A stretch of DNA of 64,000 nt from JAAFIP01 sp043774625 (GTDB taxonomy: Bacteria; Pseudomonadota; Gammaproteobacteria; Burkholderiales; Burkholderiaceae_C), in NCBI GenBank assembly GCA_043774625.1, contig JAYVTG010000096.1:1-64000 (forward strand), in the 5' to 3' direction. A model generated the notes under the pieces. That model had not been told where the DNA came from. It made no database searches and saw nothing but the letters and a program-made list of their open reading frames with translations. This document shows positions 17,815 to 25,651 of the stretch, in pieces (positions within the stretch are counted from its first letter, which is position 1; every line of letters starts with the position of its first letter). Made by a program: the position numbers and the translations under genes.

Positions 17815-18165
17815 CTATCTCCACTGAATAGAGACGACCGACAAAATCGGTTTGTCAGCGTCCAGCACACGCGCTTCTATGCGCCGCGAACTGGGGTTGG
17901 GTGTGGGCCGCACCTCCAGCTGCACGGTCAGGCTGCGACCCGCCTGTTCGCACATTACGCTGCTGTCTCCCACACCGGGCAGTTGGCGTGACCAGCGCAA
18001 TTTAATCAACTCGTTTTCTGCGCACATTTGTGCCAGCAATGTATCGGTTTGCCTTTCTGCGCCGCGTGTCAAGGCATTGCTGGCCTGCGTGCCTGCCACC
18101 AGGGCGATGGACACAATGACCAGGGCCACCAGTATTTCAATCAAGGTAAAACCGCGCTGTTGCAT
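17815..18165 (-). CDS. gspI: Type II secretion minor pseudopilin GspI
   Basis: A 116-residue minor pseudopilin with a very short leader, MQQRG, then FTLIEILVALVIVSIALVAGTQ. It nucleates the pseudopilus tip together with GspJ and GspK. The length and the ENELIKLRW motif fit GspI. No clear ribosome site is visible upstream. Confidence 0.9.
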   Translation of the reverse strand: MQQRGFTLIEILVALVIVSIALVAGTQASNALTRGAERQTDTLLAQMCAENELIKLRWSRQLPGVGDSSVMCEQAGRSLTVQLEVRPTPNPSSRRIEARVLDADKPILSVVSIQWR

Positions 18166-18231
18166 AAGGAGTGTGAGTAAGCGGTGTGGGCTTAGTTCAG
18201 CGTAGATTTTTATGACGATGTGAGGGCGATG

Positions 18232-18753
18232 TTAGGGCGATGTGCTGGCATCGCTGGTTTGCACCGCAAACGGGCGCAGCCCGTCGGTGGCCAGCACCAG
18301 GGTGCGCGCTTTCAAACTCAGCGAAATCGATTGGGCAGCGATGATCGGCTCTGGCCCCAGCAGCACGGGCACCGTGCTGCTGGCCACTATGGCGGGGTTT
18401 AGCCAGGCGGTGGGCGGTATAACGGGCCTTTCTTCATTGCCACTGGGTATCAGCAAGACATAGCCTTCGGGTGTGGTTTGCCAGCGCACGGGCAGGCCCG
18501 TGGCGCGGGACTGGCTGCGGCCAGTTTCCAGCACCGCGCCCAAGCGCTCGGCTTCGCGTTCCAAAGCAGTGGAGTCAGGGTCGCGCAGTGCCAGACTGAC
18601 ACCTGCGGTAGCCAGAGCCATGATGGCAATGACTACGATCAGTTCCAGCAGGGTGAATCCGCGTAGGCTTTGGCCAGCCCCCTCGGGGGGCAGCGCAGCA
18701 CACGCAGTGGCAAGCGTGGGGGCCACATTACTGCCAACTGCCAATGTCTGCAT
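18232..18753 (-). CDS. gspH: Type II secretion minor pseudopilin GspH
   Basis: A 173-residue minor pseudopilin. The cleavage site is G^FTLLELIVVIAIMALATAGV, followed by a GspH domain. The leader is unusually long, about 31 residues, because a GC-rich intergenic-type repeat (18674-18724) encodes its APTLATACAALPPEGAGQ segment. I chose ATG 18753, with GAGGG five bases upstream, overlapping the gspG end by 26 bases. A GTG at 18726, one base after the gspG stop, would give a 22-residue leader and is possible. Confidence 0.85.
   Translation of the reverse strand: MQTLAVGSNVAPTLATACAALPPEGAGQSLRGFTLLELIVVIAIMALATAGVSLALRDPDSTALEREAERLGAVLETGRSQSRATGLPVRWQTTPEGYVLLIPSGNEERPVIPPTAWLNPAIVASSTVPVLLGPEPIIAAQSISLSLKARTLVLATDGLRPFAVQTSDASTSP
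18674..18724. repeat. GC-rich hairpin repeat inside the gspH leader
   Basis: The stretch contains GCCCCCTCGGGGGGCAGCG and ends CAAGCGTGGGGGCC. From memory, closely similar CCCCCTCGGGGGGCAGC...GTGGGGGC units are common between genes in Comamonadaceae. Here it lies in coding sequence and supplies most of the GspH prepilin leader. Confidence 0.65.
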
Positions 18754-19180
18754 TTTTACCCTCGCCGCCGGCTTGGCCGTCTGCACCGAAGGACATCACG
18801 TCAATCTCACCTTTGATGCCGGGGTTCAAATATTGGTACGGGCGGCCCCAGGGGTCAGCGGGGAGCTTTTCCAGATAGGGCTTCCAGTTGGGTGGAATGG
18901 GGCCAGCGCCGGGCTTGACCACCAGTGCCTGCAAGCCTTGCTCGGCGGTGGGATAACGTTGATTGTCCAGTTTGTACAGTTTTAAGGCCTGCATCACATT
19001 GTTCACGTCCGTCTTGGCGGCAGTGGCGCGCGCGTCGTCGGCGCGGTCCAGCACGTTGGGCACAATCAGTGCAGCCAAAATGCCAATGATGACCAGCACC
19101 ACCATCAATTCAATCAGGGTAAAGCCGCGCTGTAGTGCGCGGCCAGAATGGCGAAAGATGTTCATAAATGTGTGCTGCAT
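18728..19180 (-). CDS. gspG: Type II secretion major pseudopilin GspG
   Basis: A 150-residue major pseudopilin. The leader ends HSGRALQRG^FTLIELMVVLVIIGILAALIVP, and the C-terminal calcium-binding loop region (PWGRPYQYLNPG, DVMSFGADGQAGG) is intact. It is the first gene of the gspG-to-gspF operon. The start at 19180 lies only 14 bases from the divergent gspC start, so the promoter must overlap coding sequence. An internal ATG at 19165 is an alternative start. Confidence 0.93.
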   Translation of the reverse strand: MQHTFMNIFRHSGRALQRGFTLIELMVVLVIIGILAALIVPNVLDRADDARATAAKTDVNNVMQALKLYKLDNQRYPTAEQGLQALVVKPGAGPIPPNWKPYLEKLPADPWGRPYQYLNPGIKGEIDVMSFGADGQAGGEGKNADIGSWQ

Positions 19181-19194
19181 AAACCCATCATAAT

Positions 19195-20001
19195 ATGCGA
19201 ATGCAAAGAAATTGGACGATACGCTTGGTAACCTGCATGTTCTGGCTGCTGGCCGCAGGCAGCGTAGTGTACTGGGCGCTTAAATTTGTAGGTGGTACGT
19301 CGGCACCAGCTTACGCCACCGTGGTGGGCGCTGCGCCCGGCGCACAGGCCGGGGCCGTAGACAGCACGGCAGTAGCACGCGCGCTGGGGGGTGGTTTTGC
19401 TCCTAATTCTGTAGCTGCAAGCGCAACACCGACGCTGGCAACCGGCATAACAGCCAGCAGATTTGTACTGACAGGTGTGATAGACGGCAGTGGGGGTAGC
19501 AAAGACCTTGCGCTGATCGCCATAGACGCTAAACCCGCGCGGCCCTACCGCGTGGGGGGCGTGCTGGAGCACGGTGTGGTGTTGCAGTCTGTAGCACAGC
19601 GCAAGGCAGTAATTGGCCCGCAAGACGCAGGCGGCGGTGCCGGCGTGACGCTGGAGTTGCCCCCACGCCCCGTCTTCGTCGGCGTGGCGGGTGCTGCGGC
19701 GGTAACGCCTTTGGCACCCCCAGCGCCTACCACTCCGCCCCCTGTTGCGTCTGTCGCCTTGCCTCCTCCTGTCGTCATCCAGCCATCGCCCACGGCATCG
19801 CAGTCTTTGGCTACTGCAGCAGCGTCTGCTGCAGTTGATGCAGCTGCCATGGCTGCGGCACGCGCAGGCGGTGCCAATGGCCAAATGCAGGGGCGTTTTG
19901 GGGCCAATCGGCAGAAAGCAGCGGGCGGTGCTGCGGGGGCGTCCCAGTCTGCAACGTCAGAGACAGGTGAGATTCTGCTGGCTCCACAACAGTCGCAATA
20001 A
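19195..20001 (+). CDS. gspC: Type II secretion protein GspC
   Basis: A 268-residue inner-membrane protein with one membrane segment (LVTCMFWLLAAGSVVYWALKF, about 11-31) and a periplasmic HR domain (RFVLTGVIDGSGGSKDLALIAIDAKPARPYRVG) that contacts the secretin N0 domain. The C-terminal third is a Pro/Ala/Gln-rich tail without a PDZ domain. It is transcribed away from the rest of the gsp genes. Its last 191 bases overlap the convergent cobC gene. Confidence 0.88.
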   Translation: MRMQRNWTIRLVTCMFWLLAAGSVVYWALKFVGGTSAPAYATVVGAAPGAQAGAVDSTAVARALGGGFAPNSVAASATPTLATGITASRFVLTGVIDGSGGSKDLALIAIDAKPARPYRVGGVLEHGVVLQSVAQRKAVIGPQDAGGGAGVTLELPPRPVFVGVAGAAAVTPLAPPAPTTPPPVASVALPPPVVIQPSPTASQSLATAAASAAVDAAAMAAARAGGANGQMQGRFGANRQKAAGGAAGASQSATSETGEILLAPQQSQ

Positions 20002-20470
20002 GCCAGTGCACGGCGCGAATCACGCCAGCGTGGGTGATCCAGGCGGCTTCTGTCTTTTCAGCATCAGTTTGGTCAAGCTCTAGCAAGGCTTGCAGCACAC
20101 GCAGCACCACCGCGCGGGTGCTTTCGCCGTGTTGACCCACCGGGTAGTCGGCAAAGTCAGCCGTCCACGCATCGATCATGTGCCGCGGTATACCGTTCCA
20201 GGCCCTGCCTTCCCAGTTGCCAAAATGCATTTCGCGCAGGTTGGCACTGGTTTTGTAAGCTAAATCAGGCCGCAGGGCGTATAAACAATGCGCGAGCAGC
20301 TCACATCTTTGTAGCGTTGAACAGTGAATGCTAATACCCTGCGGCAGCGCGCGCGCCAGGGTCTGCGCGGCTGTGGCCGTGGCGGCCGGGTCTGCGGCCA
20401 GGTTGGTGTGGCCATAGCATATGCCGCGCTCTACCAACGGCTGGGCATGGCGAATCAACCACAGGTGCAT
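19811..20470 (-). CDS. cobC: Histidine phosphatase, alpha-ribazole phosphatase type
   Basis: A 219-residue histidine phosphatase superfamily protein. The phospho-His motif is LIRHAQP, followed by GICYGHTNL, FGNWEGRAWNGIPR and the second His motif THAGVIRA. Next to cobS, it should dephosphorylate alpha-ribazole 5'-phosphate in late cobalamin synthesis. I chose the ATG at 20470, ten bases after the cobS stop. The C-terminal 60 residues are antisense to the gspC tail; I keep the full length because the frame stays open and ends in a plausible FGHWHRLRV segment. Confidence 0.82.
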   Translation of the reverse strand: MHLWLIRHAQPLVERGICYGHTNLAADPAATATAAQTLARALPQGISIHCSTLQRCELLAHCLYALRPDLAYKTSANLREMHFGNWEGRAWNGIPRHMIDAWTADFADYPVGQHGESTRAVVLRVLQALLELDQTDAEKTEAAWITHAGVIRAVHWLIATVVEPAESHLSLTLQTGTPPQHRPLLSADWPQNAPAFGHWHRLRVPQPWQLHQLQQTLLQ

Positions 20471-20480
20471 GTTTAAAAAC

Positions 20481-21341
20481 CTACAGCGCCCACAGCGCAC
20501 CGAGGTAAAAAGCCAGTTCGCACACTTGCTGGGTGGCACCCAGGCAGTCGCCGGTAAAGCCCTGCAAACGCCGCGCAAACAGGCGCCACATCCAGCCCAG
20601 TGCCACCAGGGCCGCAACGCAGCCTGCTATAAAATACATAGCTGCTTGCGCATATACTACGATGGGTACCAGCAAAAAACACCAAAAAATGTTGCTCCAC
20701 AGTGCCGCCGGGCTGATCTGGTCTGCCAGCGGCTTGGATTTAGACGAAGCCGTGTCGCCCACATGCGGCAACACCCGTACCAGCACCATCGGGCAGGCAC
20801 GCGAGACCACGTGGGCGCACACAATCAGCAGGCAGGCTACCGCCATTTCGGGCAAGTTTGCACTGCTACTTGCGCTCTCACTGGCATCGGCCAGCGCCGC
20901 CAGCAGTGCCACCTTGGTCAGCAGCGCCAGCACCAGTGCCAGGGCGCCAAAGGCCCCCACGCGCGAGTCTTTCATGATCTCCAGTGCGCGGGCACGTTGC
21001 GCTGCGCCCGCTTGTGTGGCAGGGTCGGCAGCATAGGTGCCGCCCAGGCCATCGGCCACATCGGCCAAGCCGTCTTCGTGAAACCCGCCCGTGAGCATGA
21101 CGCCAACCACGGTGCACAGCACGGCTGCTGCCAGCGGCGCGAAGGCTGAATTGACCGTGCTGGCGACCCAACCATACGCCAGCGCCGCCACAGCGCCCAC
21201 AATCCAGCCCACCCCCGCAAAATGCGCCGCACTGGCCCGTAGCATGGCTGGGCTGTAACCCACCCAGGCAGCAAGTTTGCCGGTGATGGGGATGCGGGTG
21301 AAAAACTGCACGGCTAGGAGGAAATGGCGTAGGGATTGCAT
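20481..21341 (-). CDS. cobS: Adenosylcobinamide-GDP ribazoletransferase CobS
   Basis: A 286-residue polytopic membrane enzyme that joins alpha-ribazole to adenosylcobinamide-GDP, giving cobalamin. Family motifs are FFTRIPI near the N-terminus, GGFHEDGLADVADGLGG, and DSRVGAFGALALVL. I chose ATG 21341 (MQSLRHFLLAVQFFTRIP); a start at 21449 would add 36 low-complexity residues. A transmembrane part, PIVVYAQAAMYFIAG, is encoded by an in-frame copy of the dispersed 42-bp element. Confidence 0.93.
   Translation of the reverse strand: MQSLRHFLLAVQFFTRIPITGKLAAWVGYSPAMLRASAAHFAGVGWIVGAVAALAYGWVASTVNSAFAPLAAAVLCTVVGVMLTGGFHEDGLADVADGLGGTYAADPATQAGAAQRARALEIMKDSRVGAFGALALVLALLTKVALLAALADASESASSSANLPEMAVACLLIVCAHVVSRACPMVLVRVLPHVGDTASSKSKPLADQISPAALWSNIFWCFLLVPIVVYAQAAMYFIAGCVAALVALGWMWRLFARRLQGFTGDCLGATQQVCELAFYLGALWAL
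20626..20666 (-). repeat. Dispersed 42-bp element inside cobS
   Basis: The plus strand reads GCTATAAAATACATAGCTGC then TTGCGCATATACTACGATGGG. On the cobS strand it gives PIVVYAQAAMYFIAG, in the common frame, within a membrane helix. Confidence 0.85.
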
Positions 21342-21422
21342 GGGTGGGGGGATTATCGGGGCTGGCGGTTTCTTGCTGCTTCTTTGGGGTGTGATGGGCT
21401 GTGGCTTTTGCTCATGTACGCT

Positions 21423-21490
21423 GGGTGAGCGTATGCTCTTGCCCCTCATGTAGGAGTACCTAAAATCGGGTCAACAGCATACGCTCACCC
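21423..21490. repeat. 15-bp perfect inverted repeat
   Basis: GGGTGAGCGTATGCT at 21423-21437 is the exact complement of AGCATACGCTCACCC at 21476-21490, with a 38-base spacer. There is no T tract, so a terminator is unlikely. Confidence 0.85.
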
Positions 21491-21571
21491 TGCTGCGACG
21501 GCGGTGAATATTCGGAGGGGCACAGCCTCAGAAACTTCGGGTATTTAACCGTTGCGCGCCAACCATTTCAA

Positions 21572-21651
21572 GGCTTGGCTAGGTGTTTGCGGGCTCCGCG
21601 ATTTATGCGTATGCCACATCATGAGCGGAACCGCAAGCACCTAGCCAAGCC
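21572..21651. repeat. 27-bp imperfect inverted repeat
   Basis: GGCTTGGCTAGGTGTTTGCG plus GGCTCCGC at 21572-21599 pairs with GCGGAACCGCAAGCACCTAG plus CCAAGCC at 21625-21651, with three mismatches or gaps. It would form a long hairpin with a 25-base loop. Confidence 0.8.
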
Positions 21652-21684
21652 CGTGCAAAAACGCAAACCGCAAACTACAAGTGC

Positions 21685-21725
21685 GCTACGAATTCAATAG
21701 CTGCTCGCGCATATTCCATGCTGGC
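21685..21725 (-). repeat. Dispersed 42-bp element, intergenic
   Basis: Plus strand GCTACGAATTCAATAGCTGC then TCGCGCATATTCCATGCTGGC, the reverse complement form of the element. Confidence 0.9.
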
Positions 21726-21829
21726 AAGAGGCATATTTGAGCGCCAAAACCTGTCGAAACTGCTCCGAAACGTTACTTGCGCTGAATTGTGGATTCCTTG
21801 TCTTCACTATTCGGTATTGGTATTCAAAA

Positions 21830-21871
21830 GCCAGCACCAAATATACGCGAGCAGCTATTAATTGCATAGCG
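21830..21871 (+). repeat. Dispersed 42-bp element, intergenic
   Basis: GCCAGCACCAAATATACGCG then AGCAGCTATTAATTGCATAGCG. It ends three bases from the coq7 stop codon. Confidence 0.88.
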
Positions 21872-21873
21872 AA

Positions 21874-22536
21874 TCAAATACGGTAGGCCACCGTAGTCAT
21901 CACCTTGGCCGCCAGGCCCATCAGCCGCTTCACGGGCTCGGGTAGCACCGCTGCACCTGCGTGCTCGGCTTCCAGGGCATGGCGAGCCTCGTCCTGCTGC
22001 ATCTGCTCCACCACGGCGCGCGAGGCGTGGTCTGCCGCTGGCAGGCGCTGCAAGTGGTCGTGCAGGTGCGCCTCTACCTGGCGCTCAGTCTCCACCAAAA
22101 AGGCCAGGCTGGTTTTATCGCCCAGCGCCCCAGCCAATAAACCCAGGCCAAAAGCGCCCGCGTACCACAGCGGATTGAGTAAGGACGGCCGTGCACCCAA
22201 ATCGTGCAAACGGGTCGCTGTCCATGCCAAATGGTCGGTCTCTTCAGCCGCTGCTTTTGTGAACTGCGCACGCAATTTTTCGTCATTTGTAACCAATGAT
22301 TGCGCAGCGTATAAAGCCTGAGCACATATTTCTCCTACATGGTTAACCCGCATTAGCGCACCTGAATCAAGACGTTCCATAGTGTTTAATGATGTATTTT
22401 CATGTGTTTTATCTAATATCAATGTATCTATGTGTTTCATAAGAGAAAATGGCATTTTTCGCCTTGCCATTGGCTGTGAAAACAAGGTGCGCAACGCGGT
22501 GTCTGCCGTCAAAAAAAATAAATCTGCTTTTTTCAT
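21874..22536 (-). CDS. coq7: Demethoxyubiquinone hydroxylase Coq7
   Basis: A 220-residue di-iron hydroxylase of ubiquinone synthesis (C6 hydroxylation of the demethoxyquinol). The iron ligands lie in HVGEICAQALY, AAEETDHLAW, ETERQVEAHLHDHL and QQDEARHALEAEHAG. I kept the far start at 22536: ADTALRTLF near the N-terminus resembles the N-terminal segment of other betaproteobacterial Coq7 proteins, and AGGGG stands 5 bases before the ATG. The linker between about residues 20 and 55 is unusually Lys/His/Asn-rich and AT-rich compared with relatives. Confidence 0.9.
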   Translation of the reverse strand: MKKADLFFLTADTALRTLFSQPMARRKMPFSLMKHIDTLILDKTHENTSLNTMERLDSGALMRVNHVGEICAQALYAAQSLVTNDEKLRAQFTKAAAEETDHLAWTATRLHDLGARPSLLNPLWYAGAFGLGLLAGALGDKTSLAFLVETERQVEAHLHDHLQRLPAADHASRAVVEQMQQDEARHALEAEHAGAAVLPEPVKRLMGLAAKVMTTVAYRI

Positions 22537-22639
22537 AAAAAACCCCTAAAAACGTTGTCTTAACACAACAAACACGAAGAGTTACAGGCCCTTTTGGTCG
22601 GTTCTCTTTGCCAGCAAGCCAGCGCTCTGGTGCAATAGA

Positions 22640-22666
22640 GCTAACTTTCCGCAAACGGAAGTTAGC
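22640..22666. promoter_or_regulatory. Inverted repeat between coq7 and the first porin
   Basis: GCTAACTTTCCG, loop CAAA, then CGGAAGTTAGC: an 11-bp stem with one bulged T. It lies between divergent genes, 104 bases from the coq7 start and 90 from the porin start. It could be an operator or a leader hairpin; I cannot name a regulator. Confidence 0.4.
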
Positions 22667-22755
22667 GCAAAACGCCAACGAATTGTGGGGCAAATAACAA
22701 CCGCATTTCTGCAAATGGTTTTGTGCTCTCGTTGTTTAACCTTGGAGTAATTTCA

Positions 22756-23748
22756 ATGAAAAAAACCCTAGTCGCTATGGCCGCATTGGCCTCTATGAGT
22801 GCATTCGCACAATCGTCGGTAACTTTGTATGGTGTTGCAGACATCTGGCTCGGTTCTGTCAAAGCTCAAACCGGCGGCACTGCCACCACATTTCCGACGG
22901 GCGTTAGCCAAACCAAACTCGACAGCGGTGGCTTGAATGGCAGCCGCTGGGGTCTGAAGGGCAGTGAAGACCTGGGCGGTGGCTTGAAGGCCAACTTCCA
23001 GGTTGAGTCTGGCTTCGATCTGAGCAATGGTACTTCTTCACAAGGGGCGCTGTTTGGTCGCCAAGCCTACGTCGGTCTGTCTGGAGGTTTTGGTCAAGCT
23101 CGCTTGGGACGTCAGTACACAGCCTATGACGATCTGCGTGGCGCTACCAACAACGTCTTTGACTCTGCTTTTGCCCCCACGGGTAACGTATGGACTGCTG
23201 TTGGCGGTGACTATGCGGCCCGCGCAAACAACCAGATCTACTATGCAACCCCTGACTTCGGTGGCATCAGCGGTGCAGTAGGCTATGCCTTGGGTGAAGA
23301 CAAAACAGCTACTACCAAAGCACAAGACATTTTGAGCTTGCATGCGAAGTACGCTAATGGCCCCATTTTGGTTGGGGTTGCCCACCAAAATGAAAAAGTG
23401 GCAGCGGGTGGTTCTAACAAGTACACGCTTTTCGCAGGTTCTTACGACTTGGGTGTAGCCAAGCTAACCGCTGGCTATAACAGTGGAAAATCTGCAGTGA
23501 CTGGTGCTCCGACTCAGAAGGAATTCCAGTTGGGTGCGAGTGCACCGTTTGGTCCAGCCACTATTTCTGCGGGTTACGCACAGGCCAAAGCGGGTACTTT
23601 AAAGTCCAGCGGATTCGGCCTGGCTGCAACGTATGACATGTCTAAACGCACGGCTTTGTATGCTGGCTTGGAGACTGATAAGACAAAGGACGGCTTCACA
23701 CTTGCCAAAAACACCTTGTACGCTGTGGGCGTGCGTCACAGCTTCTAA
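22756..23748 (+). CDS. Porin, Gram-negative Porin_4 type (first of three)
   Basis: A 330-residue outer-membrane general porin. The signal peptide MKKTLVAMAALASMSAFAQ is followed by SSVTLYGVADIWLG, the usual first strand of betaproteobacterial porins, then GLKGSEDLGGGLKANFQVESGF and FGRQAYVGLSGGFGQARLGRQYT, ending in a C-terminal Phe (VGVRHSF) for barrel assembly. It should form a trimeric 16-strand channel for small solutes. ATG 22756 has GGAG upstream. A terminator follows at 23796. Two paralogues lie downstream on the same strand. Confidence 0.95.
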   Translation: MKKTLVAMAALASMSAFAQSSVTLYGVADIWLGSVKAQTGGTATTFPTGVSQTKLDSGGLNGSRWGLKGSEDLGGGLKANFQVESGFDLSNGTSSQGALFGRQAYVGLSGGFGQARLGRQYTAYDDLRGATNNVFDSAFAPTGNVWTAVGGDYAARANNQIYYATPDFGGISGAVGYALGEDKTATTKAQDILSLHAKYANGPILVGVAHQNEKVAAGGSNKYTLFAGSYDLGVAKLTAGYNSGKSAVTGAPTQKEFQLGASAPFGPATISAGYAQAKAGTLKSSGFGLAATYDMSKRTALYAGLETDKTKDGFTLAKNTLYAVGVRHSF

Positions 23749-23795
23749 GCATTGCAACGGGTTAAGCCCGTTTCAGTTTCAATCTGAGTTCACCA

Positions 23796-23819
23796 AAAAC
23801 CGCCTTAGGGCGGTTTTTT
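23796..23819 (+). terminator. Intrinsic terminator after porin 1
   Basis: The stem AACCGCC-TTA-GGGCGGTT is followed by a run of T. It closes the first porin transcription unit. Confidence 0.85.
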
Positions 23820-24142
23820 TATGCCTGCAATATCTGCAATGGGTGCCAACCAGTGCACCTGTAACGGGCAGGGCCTTGCCAAGGCCCTGGGAGAAGCTTT
23901 TGGGAACGGTAATTATGGGCAAAAAGCACCGTTTGGGCACATAAATGTGGCTACTGCGCAACGAAAAATAAGATTCAAACCCCAGACTGGCGTTTTTTCT
24001 TTGCGAATAGGCCATGCGCCTGTGACAATCTGCGTAACTTCCTGTGATCAGGAGTTATTCAATATTTCAAGTAGTTCCTGTAGGTAACTTAAGCTACAAC
24101 TTGTTATGTCGAAACCCTATTTTCAACTTTGGAGACTCCTCT
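23820..24142. other. Porin 1 to porin 2 intergenic stretch
   Basis: About 320 bases without a supported gene. It holds a compact palindrome CAGGGCCTT-GCC-AAGGCCCTG at 23869-23890 without a T tract and presumably the promoter of porin 2, which I could not pin down. Confidence 0.5.
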
Positions 24143-25450
24143 ATGAAAAAGACCCTCGTTGCTCTGGCCGCATTGGCCGCAACTACTGCATTCGCTCAAT
24201 CTTCCTTGACAATTTCTGGCCAACTGGATGCTGGTGTTGGTGTATTTAAAAACGCTGCTGGCGTGTCACAAACTTTCCAGGGCCAGGGCCAGTGGGGCGC
24301 TTCGCGTCTGCGCTTTACAGGTTCTGAAGACATTGGCGGTGGTACAAAAGCCAACTTCTTGCTGGAAATGCAACCAAACATGGCCAACGGCTCTGTGAGT
24401 GGTAACAACCAGATCAACAGCCAATTGGGTACTAACCCAGCATTGCCAGTTAGCGCAACAAACCCAGTGAACCCCGCTACGGCAAACGCTGGTACCTCAA
24501 GCGGCGCTTTGTTTAACCGTGGTGCCTGGCTCGGCTTGTCTAACGCCACCTTCGGCGAACTGCGCATTGGTCGTCAAAATACCCCAGCCATCGGCGTGAT
24601 CTGCACGGTTGACCTGCACGGTTGCTACAGCGGCTTCAACGGCGGCGGCATTTTGTTTAATGGCTCCAACACTACCGGCCGCTGGATTTCTGCCAACGTG
24701 GGCCGTGGTTTGAACAACAATGCTGGCCTGTCTCTCGCGGCTGCAAGCGTCGCTCGTAGTGGCGCTGTAGTAGCTACTGGCAACAACGGCACTGGTGCTG
24801 ACGTGACCCGTTCCATCAACGCTTTCACTTACCTGTCGCCTAACTTCGCTGGCTTTACTGCCCAAGCGCAATACGCTTTAGGTGGTCAGCCAAACTCTGC
24901 TGCCAAGCAAAACGGCAATGGCAATAACTTTGGTGTGCAACTGGCTTATGCCAATGGTCCAATCTATGCTGGCTTGGCATACCAAACAGCAAATTCTGAT
25001 TCGCTGGTGGCTGCATCTGGCAAGATGACAACTCTGGGTGCTACGTACGACTTTGGCGTTGTCAAGGTTGGTGCTGCTTACCAAGCAGAAACAGCTAGCC
25101 CACTCGCTGCAGCTGCAACTTCAGCAGCAGCTTTAACTGGTGGTGTGAGCACTGCCTTGCCAGCTACTGCTTGGAAGTCTGCCAAAGGCTTTGCTTTGAC
25201 CGCTGTAGTACCACTCGGCGCAGCAGCACCTTACATCAAACTTGGTAGCCATCAAACAGATGGCCTCGGTGCTTTCGGCGTTGTGAACGGCAAAGACTCC
25301 AAAATCGTGAACATCGGCTCTACATATAGCCTGTCAAAGCGCACCAAGTTCTATGCTGACTATGCTCGTGAAGGTGCAGGTAACAGCGGTGTTGGAACCA
25401 ACACCTCTGTGCCTACGCTGTTCTCTCTCGGTATTCAGCACACGTTCTAA
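24143..25450 (+). CDS. Porin, Gram-negative Porin_4 type (second of three)
   Basis: A 435-residue porin, longer than its neighbour. The signal peptide MKKTLVALAALAATTAFAQ leads into SSLTISGQLDAGVGVF. The SEDIGGGTKANFLLEMQPN and GAWLGLSNATFGELRIGRQ motifs and the terminal IQHTF are intact. The extra length lies in Ala/Asn-rich extracellular loops (about residues 95-130 and 310-330). GGAG stands before ATG 24143. Its own terminator follows. Confidence 0.94.
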   Translation: MKKTLVALAALAATTAFAQSSLTISGQLDAGVGVFKNAAGVSQTFQGQGQWGASRLRFTGSEDIGGGTKANFLLEMQPNMANGSVSGNNQINSQLGTNPALPVSATNPVNPATANAGTSSGALFNRGAWLGLSNATFGELRIGRQNTPAIGVICTVDLHGCYSGFNGGGILFNGSNTTGRWISANVGRGLNNNAGLSLAAASVARSGAVVATGNNGTGADVTRSINAFTYLSPNFAGFTAQAQYALGGQPNSAAKQNGNGNNFGVQLAYANGPIYAGLAYQTANSDSLVAASGKMTTLGATYDFGVVKVGAAYQAETASPLAAAATSAAALTGGVSTALPATAWKSAKGFALTAVVPLGAAAPYIKLGSHQTDGLGAFGVVNGKDSKIVNIGSTYSLSKRTKFYADYAREGAGNSGVGTNTSVPTLFSLGIQHTF

Positions 25451-25487
25451 TTTAAGGCTGGCGCTTGCCAGCTTAGGTTAAACAATT

Positions 25488-25520
25488 CAAAGCCGCTGGG
25501 GCAACCCAGCGGCTTTTTTT
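25488..25520 (+). terminator. Intrinsic terminator after porin 2
   Basis: The stem AAGCCGCTGGG-GCAA-CCCAGCGGCTT is followed by T residues. Confidence 0.9.
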
Positions 25521-25651
25521 ACGCTTGTTGCAAATCATTAGCAAAAGTAAAAGAGTTTCTAACTCAGGGTTTTCTCTCGAAATGATCGGGTGTGAAGGGG
25601 CTAAATTGAAGTTTTATTAATCAATATGCAGTGTCTTAAGGCCCACACACC

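Larger units (their letters stand above)
21342..21873. other. Gene-free repeat-rich stretch between cobS and coq7
   Basis: There are 532 bases without a credible gene. It holds a 15-bp perfect inverted repeat (21423-21490), a 27-bp imperfect inverted repeat (21572-21651), two copies of the dispersed 42-bp element in opposite orientations (21685-21725 and 21830-21871), and a GGTATTGGTATTC motif (21813-21825) related to the hexamer tract at 35.1 kb. No cobalamin riboswitch is recognisable. Confidence 0.7.

Noticed and set aside
21342..21480. Cobalamin riboswitch near cobS
   Set aside because: No B12-box-like sequence or leader layout was seen; the inverted repeats do not match.
22262..22310. 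Possible element copy within coq7
   Set aside because: Only short words such as TTGCGCA match; the protein here is a conserved Coq7 helix.
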